Part shown: piece after piece, positions 56,525 to 64,000 of the stretch | Numbering within the stretch: position 1 is the first letter of the stretch | How the letters are laid out: each line of letters opens with the position of its first letter | NCBI RefSeq assembly: GCF_900289145.1 | Contig: NZ_OKQO01000009.1 | Span: 1 to 64,000, forward strand | Reading direction: 5' to 3' | Origin: Neobittarella massiliensis (ex Bilen et al. 2018) | GTDB lineage: Bacteria > Bacillota > Clostridia > Oscillospirales > Ruminococcaceae | Length of the DNA stretch: 64,000 bases | Program-made: the position numbers and the translations under genes | Notes under the pieces: generated by a model | Database searches by the model: none | What the model was told of the DNA's origin: nothing | The model's input: only the letters and a program-made list of their open reading frames with translations

Positions 56525-57748
56525 TTATTTCATAATAAATAACTGTTTAGACAAATTTGAAAAGCCTGTTAAAAAATCCATTTTGGGCACTGCTTTTTTA
56601 GCTACGATGTCATATCCACCGATGCGCTGCCCCTCCAGCACAATGTCACAGCTGCCCAGCTTCTGTCCCTTTTCAACCGGCGCCGTCAGCGTCTCGGCCA
56701 GCTTTATCTCCTGGGTGATCTTGTCGGCGCTGCCTTTTTTCACCAAGAACTTACCGCTGGACTGGTACACCAGCTGTACCGCCTGCTCGGTGCCGTTTTT
56801 CACTTTCAGCGCCGCCGGGGCGGTCTCAGGCAGTTTCAGCTCGGCCATCTCGTAGTTGGCAAAGCCGTAATCCAGCAGCGTGCGGGCGCTGGCGAAGCGG
56901 TCGTTGGAGGTCTCACAGCCCATCACCACCGCCACCAGCGAAAGCCCGCCCCGGGTGGCGCTGGCCGAGAGACAGCTGCCCGCCCCGTCGGTGGTGCCGG
57001 TCTTGAGCCCTGTGGCTCCCTCATAAAAGCGCACCAGCTTGTTGGTGTTCACCAACTGGGTGGCCCCGCCCCGCAGCGAGTCCATCCACACGGTGGAGTA
57101 CTTGGTAATGTCCGGGTGTTTGAGCAACTCGCAGGACATGATGGCGATGTCCCGGGCGCTGGACACATGCCCCTCCGCATCCAGCCCGTTGGGGTTTACA
57201 AAATGGGTGTTCTTCATACCCAACTGGGCCGCCCGCTCGTTCATCATGTTGATAAAGGCATCCGGGCTGCCGGCCACATACTCGCCCAGCGCCGCCGCCG
57301 CGTCGTTGGCCGACGAGATGGCCGTGGCCTTGAGCAGCTCATCCACCGTCATGGTCTCCCCCGGCTCCAGCCATATCTGGCTGCCGCCCATAGCGCAGGC
57401 GTATTCGCTGACGCTCACCTGGTCGTCATAGCCGAATTTGCCGGCGTCGATGGCCTCCATCACCAGCAGCAGCGTCATCACCTTGGTAATCGAGGCCGGC
57501 GGCATCTGCACGTCGGCGTCCATCTCGTAGAGCACCGTCCCGGTAGACTGCTCCAGCAAAATAGCTGATTTGGCCGCAACCGCCAGATCCCCTTCGGGTG
57601 CAGCGATACCGGCGGTGGGCTGGGCGGTCTCCTCATCCAGCAGCGGAAAGTCAGTGGTCGTCACCCCTTCATAGCCCAGGGCAGGCAGGGGCAAAAGCAG
57701 CGAACAGAACAGTAAAAGCGCCATAGCGGCAGCACACACGCGTCTCAT
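56525..57748 (-). CDS. dacF: D-alanyl-D-alanine carboxypeptidase DacF-type
   Basis: A 407-residue low-molecular-weight penicillin-binding protein. Signal peptide at 1-25 (VCAAAMALLLFCSLLLPLPALG). The active-site motifs are SITK (86-89, nucleophile Ser86), SAN (146-148) and KTG (249-251), and a PBP5 C-terminal domain follows (about 290-375). The end (MDFLTGFSNLSKQLFIMK) is a possible amphipathic membrane anchor. In spore formers DacF-like enzymes act on the cortex peptidoglycan under forespore control, which is likely but not shown here. ATG 57748 has AGAGGTG seven bases upstream. A paralogue lies at 3837-5021. Confidence 0.93.
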   Translation of the reverse strand: MRRVCAAAMALLLFCSLLLPLPALGYEGVTTTDFPLLDEETAQPTAGIAAPEGDLAVAAKSAILLEQSTGTVLYEMDADVQMPPASITKVMTLLLVMEAIDAGKFGYDDQVSVSEYACAMGGSQIWLEPGETMTVDELLKATAISSANDAAAALGEYVAGSPDAFINMMNERAAQLGMKNTHFVNPNGLDAEGHVSSARDIAIMSCELLKHPDITKYSTVWMDSLRGGATQLVNTNKLVRFYEGATGLKTGTTDGAGSCLSASATRGGLSLVAVVMGCETSNDRFASARTLLDYGFANYEMAELKLPETAPAALKVKNGTEQAVQLVYQSSGKFLVKKGSADKITQEIKLAETLTAPVEKGQKLGSCDIVLEGQRIGGYDIVAKKAVPKMDFLTGFSNLSKQLFIMK

Positions 57749-58266
57749 ACAAATCACCTCTGGTGCAAGTCTATGTTCGCCGCTTTAAAAAAAGTCGTCC
57801 TGTTTTGACTTTTTGTATGCCCCGCCCTCCATCTGGCCGTCCCATCCGCACAAGCTCGGCTCCTCATGCCCCTGCTTTTCAGCGGTCTATATTGCCCATA
57901 CCGTACTGTCGGCACGTAGGTCGGCACTGCCGCGGCCCTCCACACGCCCGCTCGACCGGCCGCCACCACAACCACCTCTCCCCCATCAGGCAAAACAACT
58001 ACCCCATCTATCAGTCTTAATTGGCCGGCAGGAGCCGTGTGACCGGTCACCATCAAACATCGGTGTACCACCCCAACATCACCCAAAACCACTCCAACAA
58101 CACCCCGGCCGCCACCACAGCAGTTCTCTGGCACCAAAAAGATCTCTTCATTTCCCCGTGTTGCGCTCCGCGGCGCCGCCATACTCAAATATGTCCGTCT
58201 CTCTATCCGCAGCGCACCCCCGGCGCGAACACCCGCTGCGGCCAGAACACCAGAACATCTCCGCGC
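57749..58266. other. gap between dacF and the HPr-like gene, no gene seen
   Basis: Open frames on both strands lack ribosome binding sites and show low-complexity Pro/His/Thr-rich text. No convincing dacF promoter was found, which would fit a sporulation sigma factor, although no clear sigma-F or sigma-G boxes were recognised. Confidence 0.4.
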
Positions 58267-58306
58267 AAAAAACAGCCGTCGCTGCGTTCCCGCAGCTGAC
58301 GGCTGT
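58267..58306 (-). terminator. terminator of the HPr-like gene
   Basis: Minus strand ACAGCCGTCAGCTGCG pairs with CGCAGCGACGGCTGT and ends in six T, about 110 bases after the stop. Confidence 0.82.
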
Positions 58307-58418
58307 CCTCTGTCCTGTATTCTTTTCTCAAGTACAGCAAAAACTGCCCCCAAACAGTGGCAGTACGCGCAAAGTTTTGATACAATAGAAAGTGGCCGAC
58401 AGACCATAGATCACCCAG

Positions 58419-58661
58419 CTACCGGTCATCCTCTTTTACGATGAACTCGCTGATATCGTCGAGCACCTCCGGGCAGTGGTCACAGTCGATATTGAGCGTC
58501 AGCGGCTTTGACAGGTCCTGACTGAATATACCGATGATAGATTTTGCGTTGACCCGGTTCTCGGGGTCACCGATGGTGGCGGCGGCATCGTAGCCAGAGA
58601 GTTTGTGGATAAAGAGCTTGATATCATTGGCGCTTTTAAAGAATACCTTGACGTGTGTCAT
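58419..58661 (-). CDS. HPr-like protein lacking the phosphohistidine motif
   Basis: An 80-residue protein with the HPr length and fold pattern: strand THVKVFF, helix ANDIKLFIHKLSGY, strand with NRVNAKSIIGIFSQDLSKPLTLNIDC and final helix LDDISEFIVKE. The region KSIIGIFSQDL corresponds to the Ser46 site of HPr (KSIMGVMSLG), so the regulatory serine is kept. The catalytic segment (TGLHARPA, His15) is absent; the aligned place reads SANDIKLFI. It could be a Crh-like regulatory variant that is not part of sugar phosphotransfer. ATG 58661 follows GGGAGG; the promoter is at 58691-58719. Confidence 0.85.
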   Translation of the reverse strand: MTHVKVFFKSANDIKLFIHKLSGYDAAATIGDPENRVNAKSIIGIFSQDLSKPLTLNIDCDHCPEVLDDISEFIVKEDDR

Positions 58662-58690
58662 TACGTAGGCCTCCCATCTTTCTATACCAT

Positions 58691-58719
58691 ATTATAGCGG
58701 ATTGTCACAGGTTTGGCAA
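58691..58719 (-). promoter_or_regulatory. sigma-A promoter of the HPr-like gene
   Basis: Minus strand TTGCCA (58719-58714), 17-base spacer, TATAAT (58696-58691). Confidence 0.8.
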
Positions 58720-58964
58720 TGGATATTTTGTCCTGAATGGCTAATTTTTATCCAATATTCCCCGTATAAAACTAGATGGTCCGTCAATTCACCGGCGTAT
58801 ATGTCTGCTTTTTACGGTCTGTTTTGCCGCCGTTCGGCGCATCGTCGACCCGGCTGCCCGCCGCCACCTATAAGCGGCTGTCTTTCTGTGACCGGTCAAC
58901 ACCAAAACGCCGGCATCTTACCATTCTATGCCGCCGGCACGCACACCATGTCAAAAAGGAGCGG

Positions 58965-58980
58965 CCCCGCCCGGGGCCTG
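58965..58980 (+). promoter_or_regulatory. hairpin between a Shine-Dalgarno and the mtaB start
   Basis: GGCCCC-GCCC-GGGGCC folds 16 bases between AAAAAGGAG (58956-58964) and ATG 58990; folding would bring the two to about ten bases from each other. Confidence 0.35.
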
Positions 58981-58989
58981 ATACAGAGT

Positions 58990-60330
58990 ATGGATGTCAC
59001 ATTTTACACCTTGGGCTGCAAAGTCAACCAGTACGAGACCCAGGCCATGATCGCCCAATTTAAAAACGCCGGCTTTACCGTAGTAGAGCCCGGTCAGCCG
59101 GCCCAGGTGCTGGTGGTCAACTCCTGCACCGTCACCGCCACCGGCGACAAAAAGAGTCGCAACCGCCTGGCCCGCTTTCGGCGCGAAAATCCACACGGTC
59201 TGGTGGTGCTCACCGGCTGCTACCCCCAGGCCTTCCCCGATAAGGCGGCCGGGAGCGGGGCCGACATCATTACCGGCACCGCCAACAAGGGGCAGATCGT
59301 CGAGCTGGTCCTGGACGAGCTCGCCCGCCGCGGGGTCGGCGCCGGCAGCAGCGCGCTGCCGGTGCTGCCCACCGACGAGCCCGTGCACAGCACCATCGCC
59401 ATCACCCCCTACACCGGCCACGACCGCTTCGAGCCCATGCAGGTAAAGCGGTTCGAGGGCAAGACCCGCGCCTTCGTCAAGGTGCAAGACGGCTGCGACC
59501 GCTTCTGCTCCTACTGCATCATCCCTGTGGCCCGGGGCCGGGTGCGCTCCAAGGCGCTGTCCGACATCAATTCCGAGCTCGCCGCGCTGGCCCAAAACGG
59601 CTACCGCGAAGTGGTGTTGGTGGGGATCAACCTGCCTTGCTACGGCAAAGATACCGGCCGCCGGCTGGTCGATGCGCTGGAGACTGCCTGTGCCGTCGAC
59701 GGCATCGAGCGGGTGCGCCTGGGCTCGCTGGAGCCCGAGCTGCTCACCGACGAGGACCTGCGCCGCATGGCCGCCCAGCCCAAATTCTGCCCCCAGTTCC
59801 ACCTCTCTTTGCAGAGCGGCTGCGACAATACCCTGCGCCGCATGAACCGGCACTACACCGCCGCCGAATACGCCGATATCGTGCGTCGCATCCGGGCCCA
59901 GTTCCCCGGTGCCGCCATCACTACCGACGTCATCGTCGGTTTCCCCGGCGAGACAGAGGAGGACTTCCTCACCACGCTGGCCTTCGTGCAGAAGATCGCC
60001 TTTTCGCGGGTACACGTGTTCACCTACTCCCGCCGCGAAGGCACCCGCGCCGCCGCCATGCCCGACCAGATCCCCAAAAAGGTCAAGGAGGAGCGCGGCG
60101 CCCGCCTCACCGCCGCCGTCGGCACGCTGCACCGCCAGTTCTGCGCCCAGCAGGTGGGCAGCACCCAGAGCGTCCTGCTCGAGCGCCAGGTAGACCCCGA
60201 CACCTTCGAGGGGTACACCAAAAACTACACTCAGGTGCTCGTCACCGGCAGCGGTCTGGCTGCCGGGCAGATCAGGGAGGTGCTCATCACCGGCATAAGC
60301 GGCGACTACTGCACCGGTCAGGCTCGGTAA
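58990..60330 (+). CDS. mtaB: tRNA t6A37 methylthiotransferase MtaB
   Basis: A 446-residue radical SAM enzyme that adds a methylthio group to t6A at position 37 of tRNAs reading ANN codons. The UPF0004 N-domain holds three cluster cysteines (LGCKVNQYE with Cys10, VVNSCTVT, VLTGCYPQ), the radical SAM site is DGCDRFCSYCIIPVARG, and the TRAM-type end (about 380-446) contains VLLERQVDPDTFEGYTKNYTQVLV. KVNQYET marks MtaB rather than MiaB or RimO. The start is not certain: ATG 58990 begins exactly at the family start (MDVTFYTLGCK) but has no ribosome binding site directly before it; AAAAAGGAG lies 30 bases upstream, with a GGCCCC-GCCC-GGGGCC hairpin between. ATG 58949 is an in-frame alternative. Confidence 0.94.
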   Translation: MDVTFYTLGCKVNQYETQAMIAQFKNAGFTVVEPGQPAQVLVVNSCTVTATGDKKSRNRLARFRRENPHGLVVLTGCYPQAFPDKAAGSGADIITGTANKGQIVELVLDELARRGVGAGSSALPVLPTDEPVHSTIAITPYTGHDRFEPMQVKRFEGKTRAFVKVQDGCDRFCSYCIIPVARGRVRSKALSDINSELAALAQNGYREVVLVGINLPCYGKDTGRRLVDALETACAVDGIERVRLGSLEPELLTDEDLRRMAAQPKFCPQFHLSLQSGCDNTLRRMNRHYTAAEYADIVRRIRAQFPGAAITTDVIVGFPGETEEDFLTTLAFVQKIAFSRVHVFTYSRREGTRAAAMPDQIPKKVKEERGARLTAAVGTLHRQFCAQQVGSTQSVLLERQVDPDTFEGYTKNYTQVLVTGSGLAAGQIREVLITGISGDYCTGQAR

Positions 60331-60345
60331 ACAGCTGCCCGCACA

Positions 60346-60396
60346 AAAAAAGGCGGTCTCCGGCGGGCAGAGACCGCACCGGCAGACCGTCTTTTT
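60346..60396. terminator. bidirectional terminator between mtaB and the DUF3298-type gene
   Basis: AGGCGGTCTCCGG pairs with CCGGCAGACCGTCT (one bulge), flanked by seven A on the left and six T on the right, so it works for both convergent genes. Confidence 0.82.
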
Positions 60397-60414
60397 TACA
60401 TGTCGCACAATGTG

Positions 60415-61068
60415 TTAGCGGTATTGGGGTTTCAGTACATCCTGTAGGTCGGTCAGGGCTATGGGCACTTCGTAGGCCCGCAGGTCCTGGCTGTCCTCCT
60501 CCCCCTGTTTACACACCAGTACCAGTTCGGTATCGGTGAGATAGAAGGAGCATTCGTCGTCGACGTCTAGGGGCTGGTTGACGAGTGTTTTCATTTCGTT
60601 TTTCACTATCTTCAAATAGTCACTCGAATTGTTAAACAGCTCGCTCAAACGCAGCTTTGCGCCGGTCTGGGCGTCAAATACCTGCCCCGACTTATCGCTG
60701 TAGATCTTGTGTTCTCCCACCGAAAAGTCGCGGCTGGTCTTGACGCTTATCAGGTCTTTGGTCTGGCGAGTCACGCTCTGGTGGTACTCGCCGGTTGCGC
60801 GGGAATCAGAATAAGTCATGACATTGCTCTGTGAGATTGCCAGCAGCATGCTGTCGCGGGCGCTCTCTTCCAGTTGGCGGTTGATGCTCGCCTCGGCGCT
60901 TTCGTCGCCTAAGTCCGAGACGCGGACATACTCGACTTTATAGCCGAGGTTTATGTTGTCCATCACATCTTCCGCCGTAACGGTGTGAGAGCTCCCCTGG
61001 GCAAATACCGGCACCAGCAGCAGGGCACAAGTGGCCAAACTCATAAAGAGACCGATCAGTTTTTTCAT
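60415..61068 (-). CDS. secreted DUF3298/RsiV-C-like protein
   Basis: A 217-residue exported protein. Signal peptide at 1-23 (KKLIGLFMSLATCALLLVPVFA). The mature part reads as the DUF4163/DUF3298 pair: YKVEYVRVSDLGDESAEASINRQLEESARDSML, MTYSDSRATGEYHQSVTRQTKDLISVKTSRDFSVG and DAQTGAKLRLSELFNNSSDYLKIVKNEM, where the last motif is the usual DUF3298 mark. The same fold forms the lysozyme-binding part of anti-sigma factor RsiV, but here there is no transmembrane anchor or sigma-binding domain, so its role may be a secreted or wall-associated sensor or inhibitor. ATG 61068 follows AGGAGG. Single gene. Confidence 0.82.
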   Translation of the reverse strand: MKKLIGLFMSLATCALLLVPVFAQGSSHTVTAEDVMDNINLGYKVEYVRVSDLGDESAEASINRQLEESARDSMLLAISQSNVMTYSDSRATGEYHQSVTRQTKDLISVKTSRDFSVGEHKIYSDKSGQVFDAQTGAKLRLSELFNNSSDYLKIVKNEMKTLVNQPLDVDDECSFYLTDTELVLVCKQGEEDSQDLRAYEVPIALTDLQDVLKPQYR

Positions 61069-61117
61069 GGTTCCTCCTGCCTGTGCGACAGTACTAGTTT
61101 GGCACCGTCGCCGCCAG

Positions 61118-61180
61118 TTACCCCAGAGAGTTCTTGGGACCGCTGGTTTTTTCGGCCAGCACCTTCACCGTCTTTTCCAT
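61118..61180 (-). CDS. possible 20-residue ORF
   Basis: A minus-strand ORF MEKTVKVLAEKTSGPKNSLG with coding-like composition, 50 bases upstream of the DUF3298-type gene. It lacks a ribosome binding site, and TATAAA lies about 15 bases upstream. It may be a leaderless ORF, a relic, or chance. Confidence 0.15.
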   Translation of the reverse strand: MEKTVKVLAEKTSGPKNSLG

Positions 61181-61305
61181 TTTTTACTAAAATTTATAAC
61201 CGCACATTTTCATTCCAGACTCTGGCCGCTCCCCGCCCCGGCGTCTGTCCCGGCGGCATAGCCGCAAAGGTCCTCTCCCCCCATCTGCCGCAGGAGGTGT
61301 TTTTC

Positions 61306-62046
61306 TTGTCCGTCAAAAAAACAGATCCCCACCCGCGCACCGGTGGCAAAAAATTCTGGCGACTGGCCGCGCTGGTGCTCATCGCCCTGCTGCTGGCCGC
61401 CGCCGTGTGGGCACTGTGGCCGGCAGTGCGGCTGCTGGGCCAGCGCGGCGCCGCCCAAAAGATCTCGGCCTATCTCGACAGCTTTGGCGCCGGGGCCGCC
61501 TTTATGTACCTGGCCCTGCAGATCCTGCAGGTCGTCATCGCCTTCCTCCCCGGCGAGCCGCTGGAGGTGCTGGCCGGCATCCTCTACGGCACGCTGCCCG
61601 GCCTGGGGCTGGCCATGCTCGGCTGCCTGGTGGGTTCGGCGCTGGTGTTTTTGCTGGTGCGCTGGCTGGGCGAAGGTTTCGCCCTGCGTTTTTTCAGCGC
61701 CGAAAAACTGCAAAAGCTCCACTTCCTCACCGAAAAGGGGCGTTTCGAGCGGCTGGTGTTCCTGCTGTTCTTTATCCCCGGCACCCCCAAAGATATCCTC
61801 ACCTATGTGGCCGGCCTCACCCCCATCACCCTGCCGCGTTTTCTGCTCATCTCCACCATCGCCCGCATCCCCTCTATCGTCACCTCGACTCTGGCCGGGC
61901 ACCTGCTCATCCAGGGGCGGGCCGCCCACTCGCTGTATGTGTTTCTGGCCACCGGCCTCCTGTCGCTGGCCGGCATGGCCATCTATCAAAAGATTCTGCG
62001 GGCCCACCAAAAGCGCCACGACAGCCGCGACAGCCACGAGAGCTGA
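61306..62046 (+). CDS. VTT (TVP38/TMEM64) family membrane protein
   Basis: A 246-residue membrane protein of the DedA/VTT superfamily. Membrane segments at about 17-37 (FWRLAALVLIALLLAAAVWALWPA), 60-85 (GAAFMYLALQILQVVIAFLPGEPLEVLAGILYG), 95-115, 150-165 and 205-230. The reentrant-loop motif is FLPGEPLEVLAGILYGTLPGLGLAMLGCLVGSAL, and FIPGTPKDILTYVAGLTPI is the second half motif with the conserved Pro-Gly and Asp. Homologues have been linked to lipid scrambling or undecaprenyl phosphate handling. The start is TTG 61306, seven bases after AGGAGGTG. It is followed by a terminator and the PPK2-type gene. Confidence 0.92.
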   Translation: MSVKKTDPHPRTGGKKFWRLAALVLIALLLAAAVWALWPAVRLLGQRGAAQKISAYLDSFGAGAAFMYLALQILQVVIAFLPGEPLEVLAGILYGTLPGLGLAMLGCLVGSALVFLLVRWLGEGFALRFFSAEKLQKLHFLTEKGRFERLVFLLFFIPGTPKDILTYVAGLTPITLPRFLLISTIARIPSIVTSTLAGHLLIQGRAAHSLYVFLATGLLSLAGMAIYQKILRAHQKRHDSRDSHES

Positions 62047-62081
62047 GCGGCGCCCCTGAAAACATGACTTCCCCTGCTCCC

Positions 62082-62105
62082 AGCGGCTTTAAAGCCGCTT
62101 TTTTG
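62082..62105 (+). terminator. terminator of the VTT gene
   Basis: AGCGGCTTTAAAGCCGCT followed by TTTTTG; stem of six to nine pairs. Confidence 0.85.
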
Positions 62106-62177
62106 TGTGCAAAAAGTCCTTTTAGCCGCACTGCCGGTTCTCTTTCTATCTGCCGATCTTCCCCAGCGCAAAATCAC

Positions 62178-62206
62178 TTGTGTCATTCAGTAGGATGTGC
62201 TAAAAT
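62178..62206 (+). promoter_or_regulatory. promoter of the polyphosphate kinase gene
   Basis: TTGTGT (62178-62183), 17-base spacer, TAAAAT (62201-62206) with a TGC extension. Confidence 0.7.
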
Positions 62207-62258
62207 ATTTTTAATATCCGTTTTCTGCTTTAGTCAATTTGCGCCAGGAGGTGTTTTT

Positions 62259-63749
62259 GTGTTAGACAGTGTAAACCTGCAAAAAGTGCTGGTCAAAGAG
62301 GAGTATAAACCCATGGCCGCCAAGCTCAAGCAGCAGCTCAGTGTGCTGCAGCAGTCGGTCAAGCAAAACGCGCTGCCGGTGGTGGTGCTGTTCGAGGGGT
62401 GGAGCGCCGCCGGTAAGGGCAGCAAGATCGGCGACATCATCCTCAATCTCGACCCCCGCGGCTTTAAAGTCTACTCCACCGTCTCCCCCACCGAGGAGGA
62501 AAAGCGCTACCCCTACCTGTGGCGTTTCTGGTCCAAAACGCCCCGTCAGGGCGACATCTCCATCTTCGACCGCAGCTGGTATCAGGGCGTATCGGTCGAA
62601 AAGATCGAGCAGCAGCTCGATAGCGAGACGGTAGCCGCCCGCATCAAGAGCATCCTCACCTTCGAGCGGCAGCTGGTCGACGACGGCTGCCTGGTACTCA
62701 AATTCTTTTTGCACATCAGCAAAAAAGAGCAGAAAAAACGGCTGGAAGACCTGCGCGAGCAAAAGAGCACCCGCTGGCGCGCCACCGACCGCGACTGGTA
62801 CCAAAACAAGCACTACGAGGACTACTACCGCGTCTTCGACGAGATGCTCGAGGCCACCAGCACCAGCTACGCCCCGTGGCACGCCATCGGCTGCAACGAC
62901 CGAAACGCCGCCCTGGCCGAGATCTACCAGATCCTCATCAAACAGATCACCGCCGCCATCGCCAAAAAACAGGCGCTGCAAAAAGACCCGCCGCCGGTGG
63001 GCCCCATCGCCATCGATCCAAAATTCAGGCTGGTGCAGGTCCCCCGGCTAGAGGAGGTCGACCTCGATAAGACCATCGACCCCGACAAGTACAAGGTGGT
63101 GCTCAAAGAGGAGCAGCGCAAGCTCAAAAAGCTGCACAACCAGCTCTACGCCAAAAAGCGCCCGGTAGTGGTGGTGTACGAGGGGTGGGACGCCGCCGGC
63201 AAAGGCGGCAACATCCGCCGGGTGGCCGCCGCTCTCGACCCCCGCGGGTTCGAGGTGGTCCCCATCGCCGCCCCCGACAAGACCGAGCTCTCCCACCACT
63301 ATCTGTGGCGGTTCTGGACCCGTCTGCCCAAAGACGGGCACGTGGGCATCTTCGACCGCAGCTGGTACGGCCGGCTGATGGTCGAGCGGGTCGAGGGCTT
63401 TTGCACCCCGGCCGACTGGCACCGCGCCTATAACGAGATCAACGAGTTCGAGCGCGAGCTCTACGACTGGGGCGCTGTCGTGGTCAAATTCTGGGTGCAC
63501 ATCGATAAAGACGAGCAGCTGCGCCGCTTTAACGACCGGCAGAACACCCCCGAAAAGCAGTGGAAGATCACCGACGAGGACTGGCGCAACCGCGAGAAGT
63601 GGGACCAGCACCAGATCGCCGTCAACGACATGCTGCGCTACACCTCCACCGATTTTGCCCCCTGGAACATCATCGAGTCCAACGACAAGAAGTTCGCCCG
63701 CATCAAGGCCATCAAAACGCTCATCGCCGCTATCGAGGCCCGTCTCTGA
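62259..63749 (+). CDS. two-domain polyphosphate:AMP phosphotransferase (PPK2 family, Pap-like)
   Basis: A 496-residue cytoplasmic enzyme with two PPK2 domains in tandem. Domain 1 (about 20-240): Walker A GWSAAGKG (47-54), lid and Walker B region SIFDRSWYQGVSVE. Domain 2 (about 285-495): Walker A GWDAAGKG (about 308-315), HVGIFDRSWYGRLMVERVEGF, and RRFNDRQNTPEKQWKITDEDWRNREKWDQH. Fused double-domain PPK2 proteins (Pap of Acinetobacter) use polyphosphate to phosphorylate AMP to ADP; in these the second domain is usually the active one, and both P-loops are intact here. GTG 62259 was chosen with AGGAGGTG six bases upstream; an open frame further up runs through the VTT gene and is an artefact. 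It has its own promoter. Confidence 0.93.
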   Translation: MLDSVNLQKVLVKEEYKPMAAKLKQQLSVLQQSVKQNALPVVVLFEGWSAAGKGSKIGDIILNLDPRGFKVYSTVSPTEEEKRYPYLWRFWSKTPRQGDISIFDRSWYQGVSVEKIEQQLDSETVAARIKSILTFERQLVDDGCLVLKFFLHISKKEQKKRLEDLREQKSTRWRATDRDWYQNKHYEDYYRVFDEMLEATSTSYAPWHAIGCNDRNAALAEIYQILIKQITAAIAKKQALQKDPPPVGPIAIDPKFRLVQVPRLEEVDLDKTIDPDKYKVVLKEEQRKLKKLHNQLYAKKRPVVVVYEGWDAAGKGGNIRRVAAALDPRGFEVVPIAAPDKTELSHHYLWRFWTRLPKDGHVGIFDRSWYGRLMVERVEGFCTPADWHRAYNEINEFERELYDWGAVVVKFWVHIDKDEQLRRFNDRQNTPEKQWKITDEDWRNREKWDQHQIAVNDMLRYTSTDFAPWNIIESNDKKFARIKAIKTLIAAIEARL

Positions 63750-63861
63750 CCTGACCGCCGGAGGCGCTAAAAGATCGCGGCGGCCGGCCCCGCTCTCCAA
63801 ACGTGCACCGCTCCCCAAAAAGCGCCGGAGGGGGGCACCTGCACTCCTGTGCCGAGCAGCT

Positions 63862-63913
63862 AAAAAACAGAGCACCCGCCCCGGGGACACGCTGTCCCTG
63901 GGGCGGGTGCTCT
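63862..63913 (-). terminator. terminator of the gene at the right edge
   Basis: A 21-bp, nearly perfect stem (63869-63889 with 63893-63913) followed on the minus strand by TGTTTTTTAG. Confidence 0.88.
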
Positions 63914-63932
63914 CTATATGCCCGGTACCGGC

Positions 63933-64000
63933 TCACACCTCTGCCCGCTGCGGCGCCGGCTGCAGCAGTTTCTTTTTCTCCCGCCGGTACAGCACCGCCA
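63933..64000 (-). CDS. C-terminal end of an unidentified gene (cut by the window)
   Basis: The last codons on the minus strand read AVLYRREKKKLLQPAPQRAEV followed by TGA at 63935-63933. The Arg/Lys-rich end after a possible hydrophobic stretch is what follows the last helix in many membrane transporters, but the family cannot be named. A strong minus-strand terminator follows 20 bases later, which supports that the gene is real. Confidence 0.5.
   Translation of the reverse strand, partial: AVLYRREKKKLLQPAPQRAEV

Noticed and set aside
57754-58407. 217-residue minus-strand frame between dacF and the HPr-like gene
   Set aside because: It runs through the HPr terminator, has no RBS and shows low-complexity Val/Gly text.
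58951-60408. Long minus-strand frame opposite mtaB
   Set aside because: Covers an unmistakable radical SAM gene on the other strand; no RBS or domain features.
61407-62258. Fusion of the VTT protein with the polyphosphate kinase
   Set aside because: The kinase frame is open upstream but overlaps the VTT gene in another frame and crosses a terminator and promoter; GTG 62259 with AGGAGGTG is the real start.

Overview
The window is high-GC, densely packed bacterial DNA from a low-GC-type Gram-positive lineage: a spore-forming clostridial Firmicute, most likely of the Oscillospirales/Ruminococcaceae sort found in guts. This is an inference from gene content (GerW/YtfJ-type sporulation protein, DacF-type carboxypeptidases, meso-diaminopimelate dehydrogenase, GHKL and Spo0A-C type signalling proteins, ScpA/ScpB), from AGGAGG-type ribosome binding sites, from many GTG/TTG starts, and from sigma-A promoters with TGn extended -10 boxes. 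I saw no rRNA, tRNA, CRISPR array or intact insertion sequence.

Layout. 0.1-5 kb: RluB with a coupled small protein, MgtE magnesium channel, a decayed lipoprotein gene and a D,D-carboxypeptidase. 5.1-18.2 kb: an accessory redox island, mostly on the minus strand: PatB-type C-S lyase, cyclophilin-like lipoprotein, DUF3737 beta-helix protein, a MerR-tail-like small protein, divergent LysR, Fe-alcohol dehydrogenase, two aldo/keto reductases (one with 2x[4Fe-4S]), DUF4405 membrane cytochrome, cupin, carboxymuconolactone decarboxylase, two flavodoxins, MerR and a second LysR. A MerR-type promoter with a 19-bp spacer lies in front of the reductase/dehydrogenase pair. 18.4-21.4 kb: an autoregulated ABC exporter operon. 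21.6-26.5 kb: an Ltp-repeat lipoprotein and a 955-residue wall-attached surface protein. 26.8-30 kb: a short UvrA homologue and a small membrane protein.

30.3-36.4 kb: a regulatory and degraded stretch. It holds an XRE regulator, a GHKL histidine kinase, a response regulator with a Spo0A-like C-terminus, and between those two a previously unannotated 18-codon cysteine-containing peptide ORF with its own ribosome binding site and terminator. This is the best candidate here for an undescribed signalling system. It is followed by gene remnants and four tandem copies of a ~287-bp repeat.

36.4-64 kb: mostly housekeeping. A rseP-like protease-scpA-scpB-DUF2953-ytfJ operon; rpmB; a lipid kinase; an AraC regulator; a two-piece TauE/SafE transporter; the DUF512-der-plsY-gpsA-HD operon; DUF177-rpmF; ddh; pgi with a P-loop protein; dacF; an HPr-like protein; mtaB; a DUF3298-type protein; a VTT-family membrane protein; and a two-domain polyphosphate kinase 2. 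A truncated minus-strand gene enters at the right edge.

How it works together: the minus-strand operons around 38-58 kb serve chromosome segregation, ribosome maturation, phospholipid and peptidoglycan synthesis. The 5-18 kb island looks like an inducible response to reactive carbonyls, quinones or disulfides, using flavodoxins and nicotinamide-dependent reductases under MerR and LysR control.
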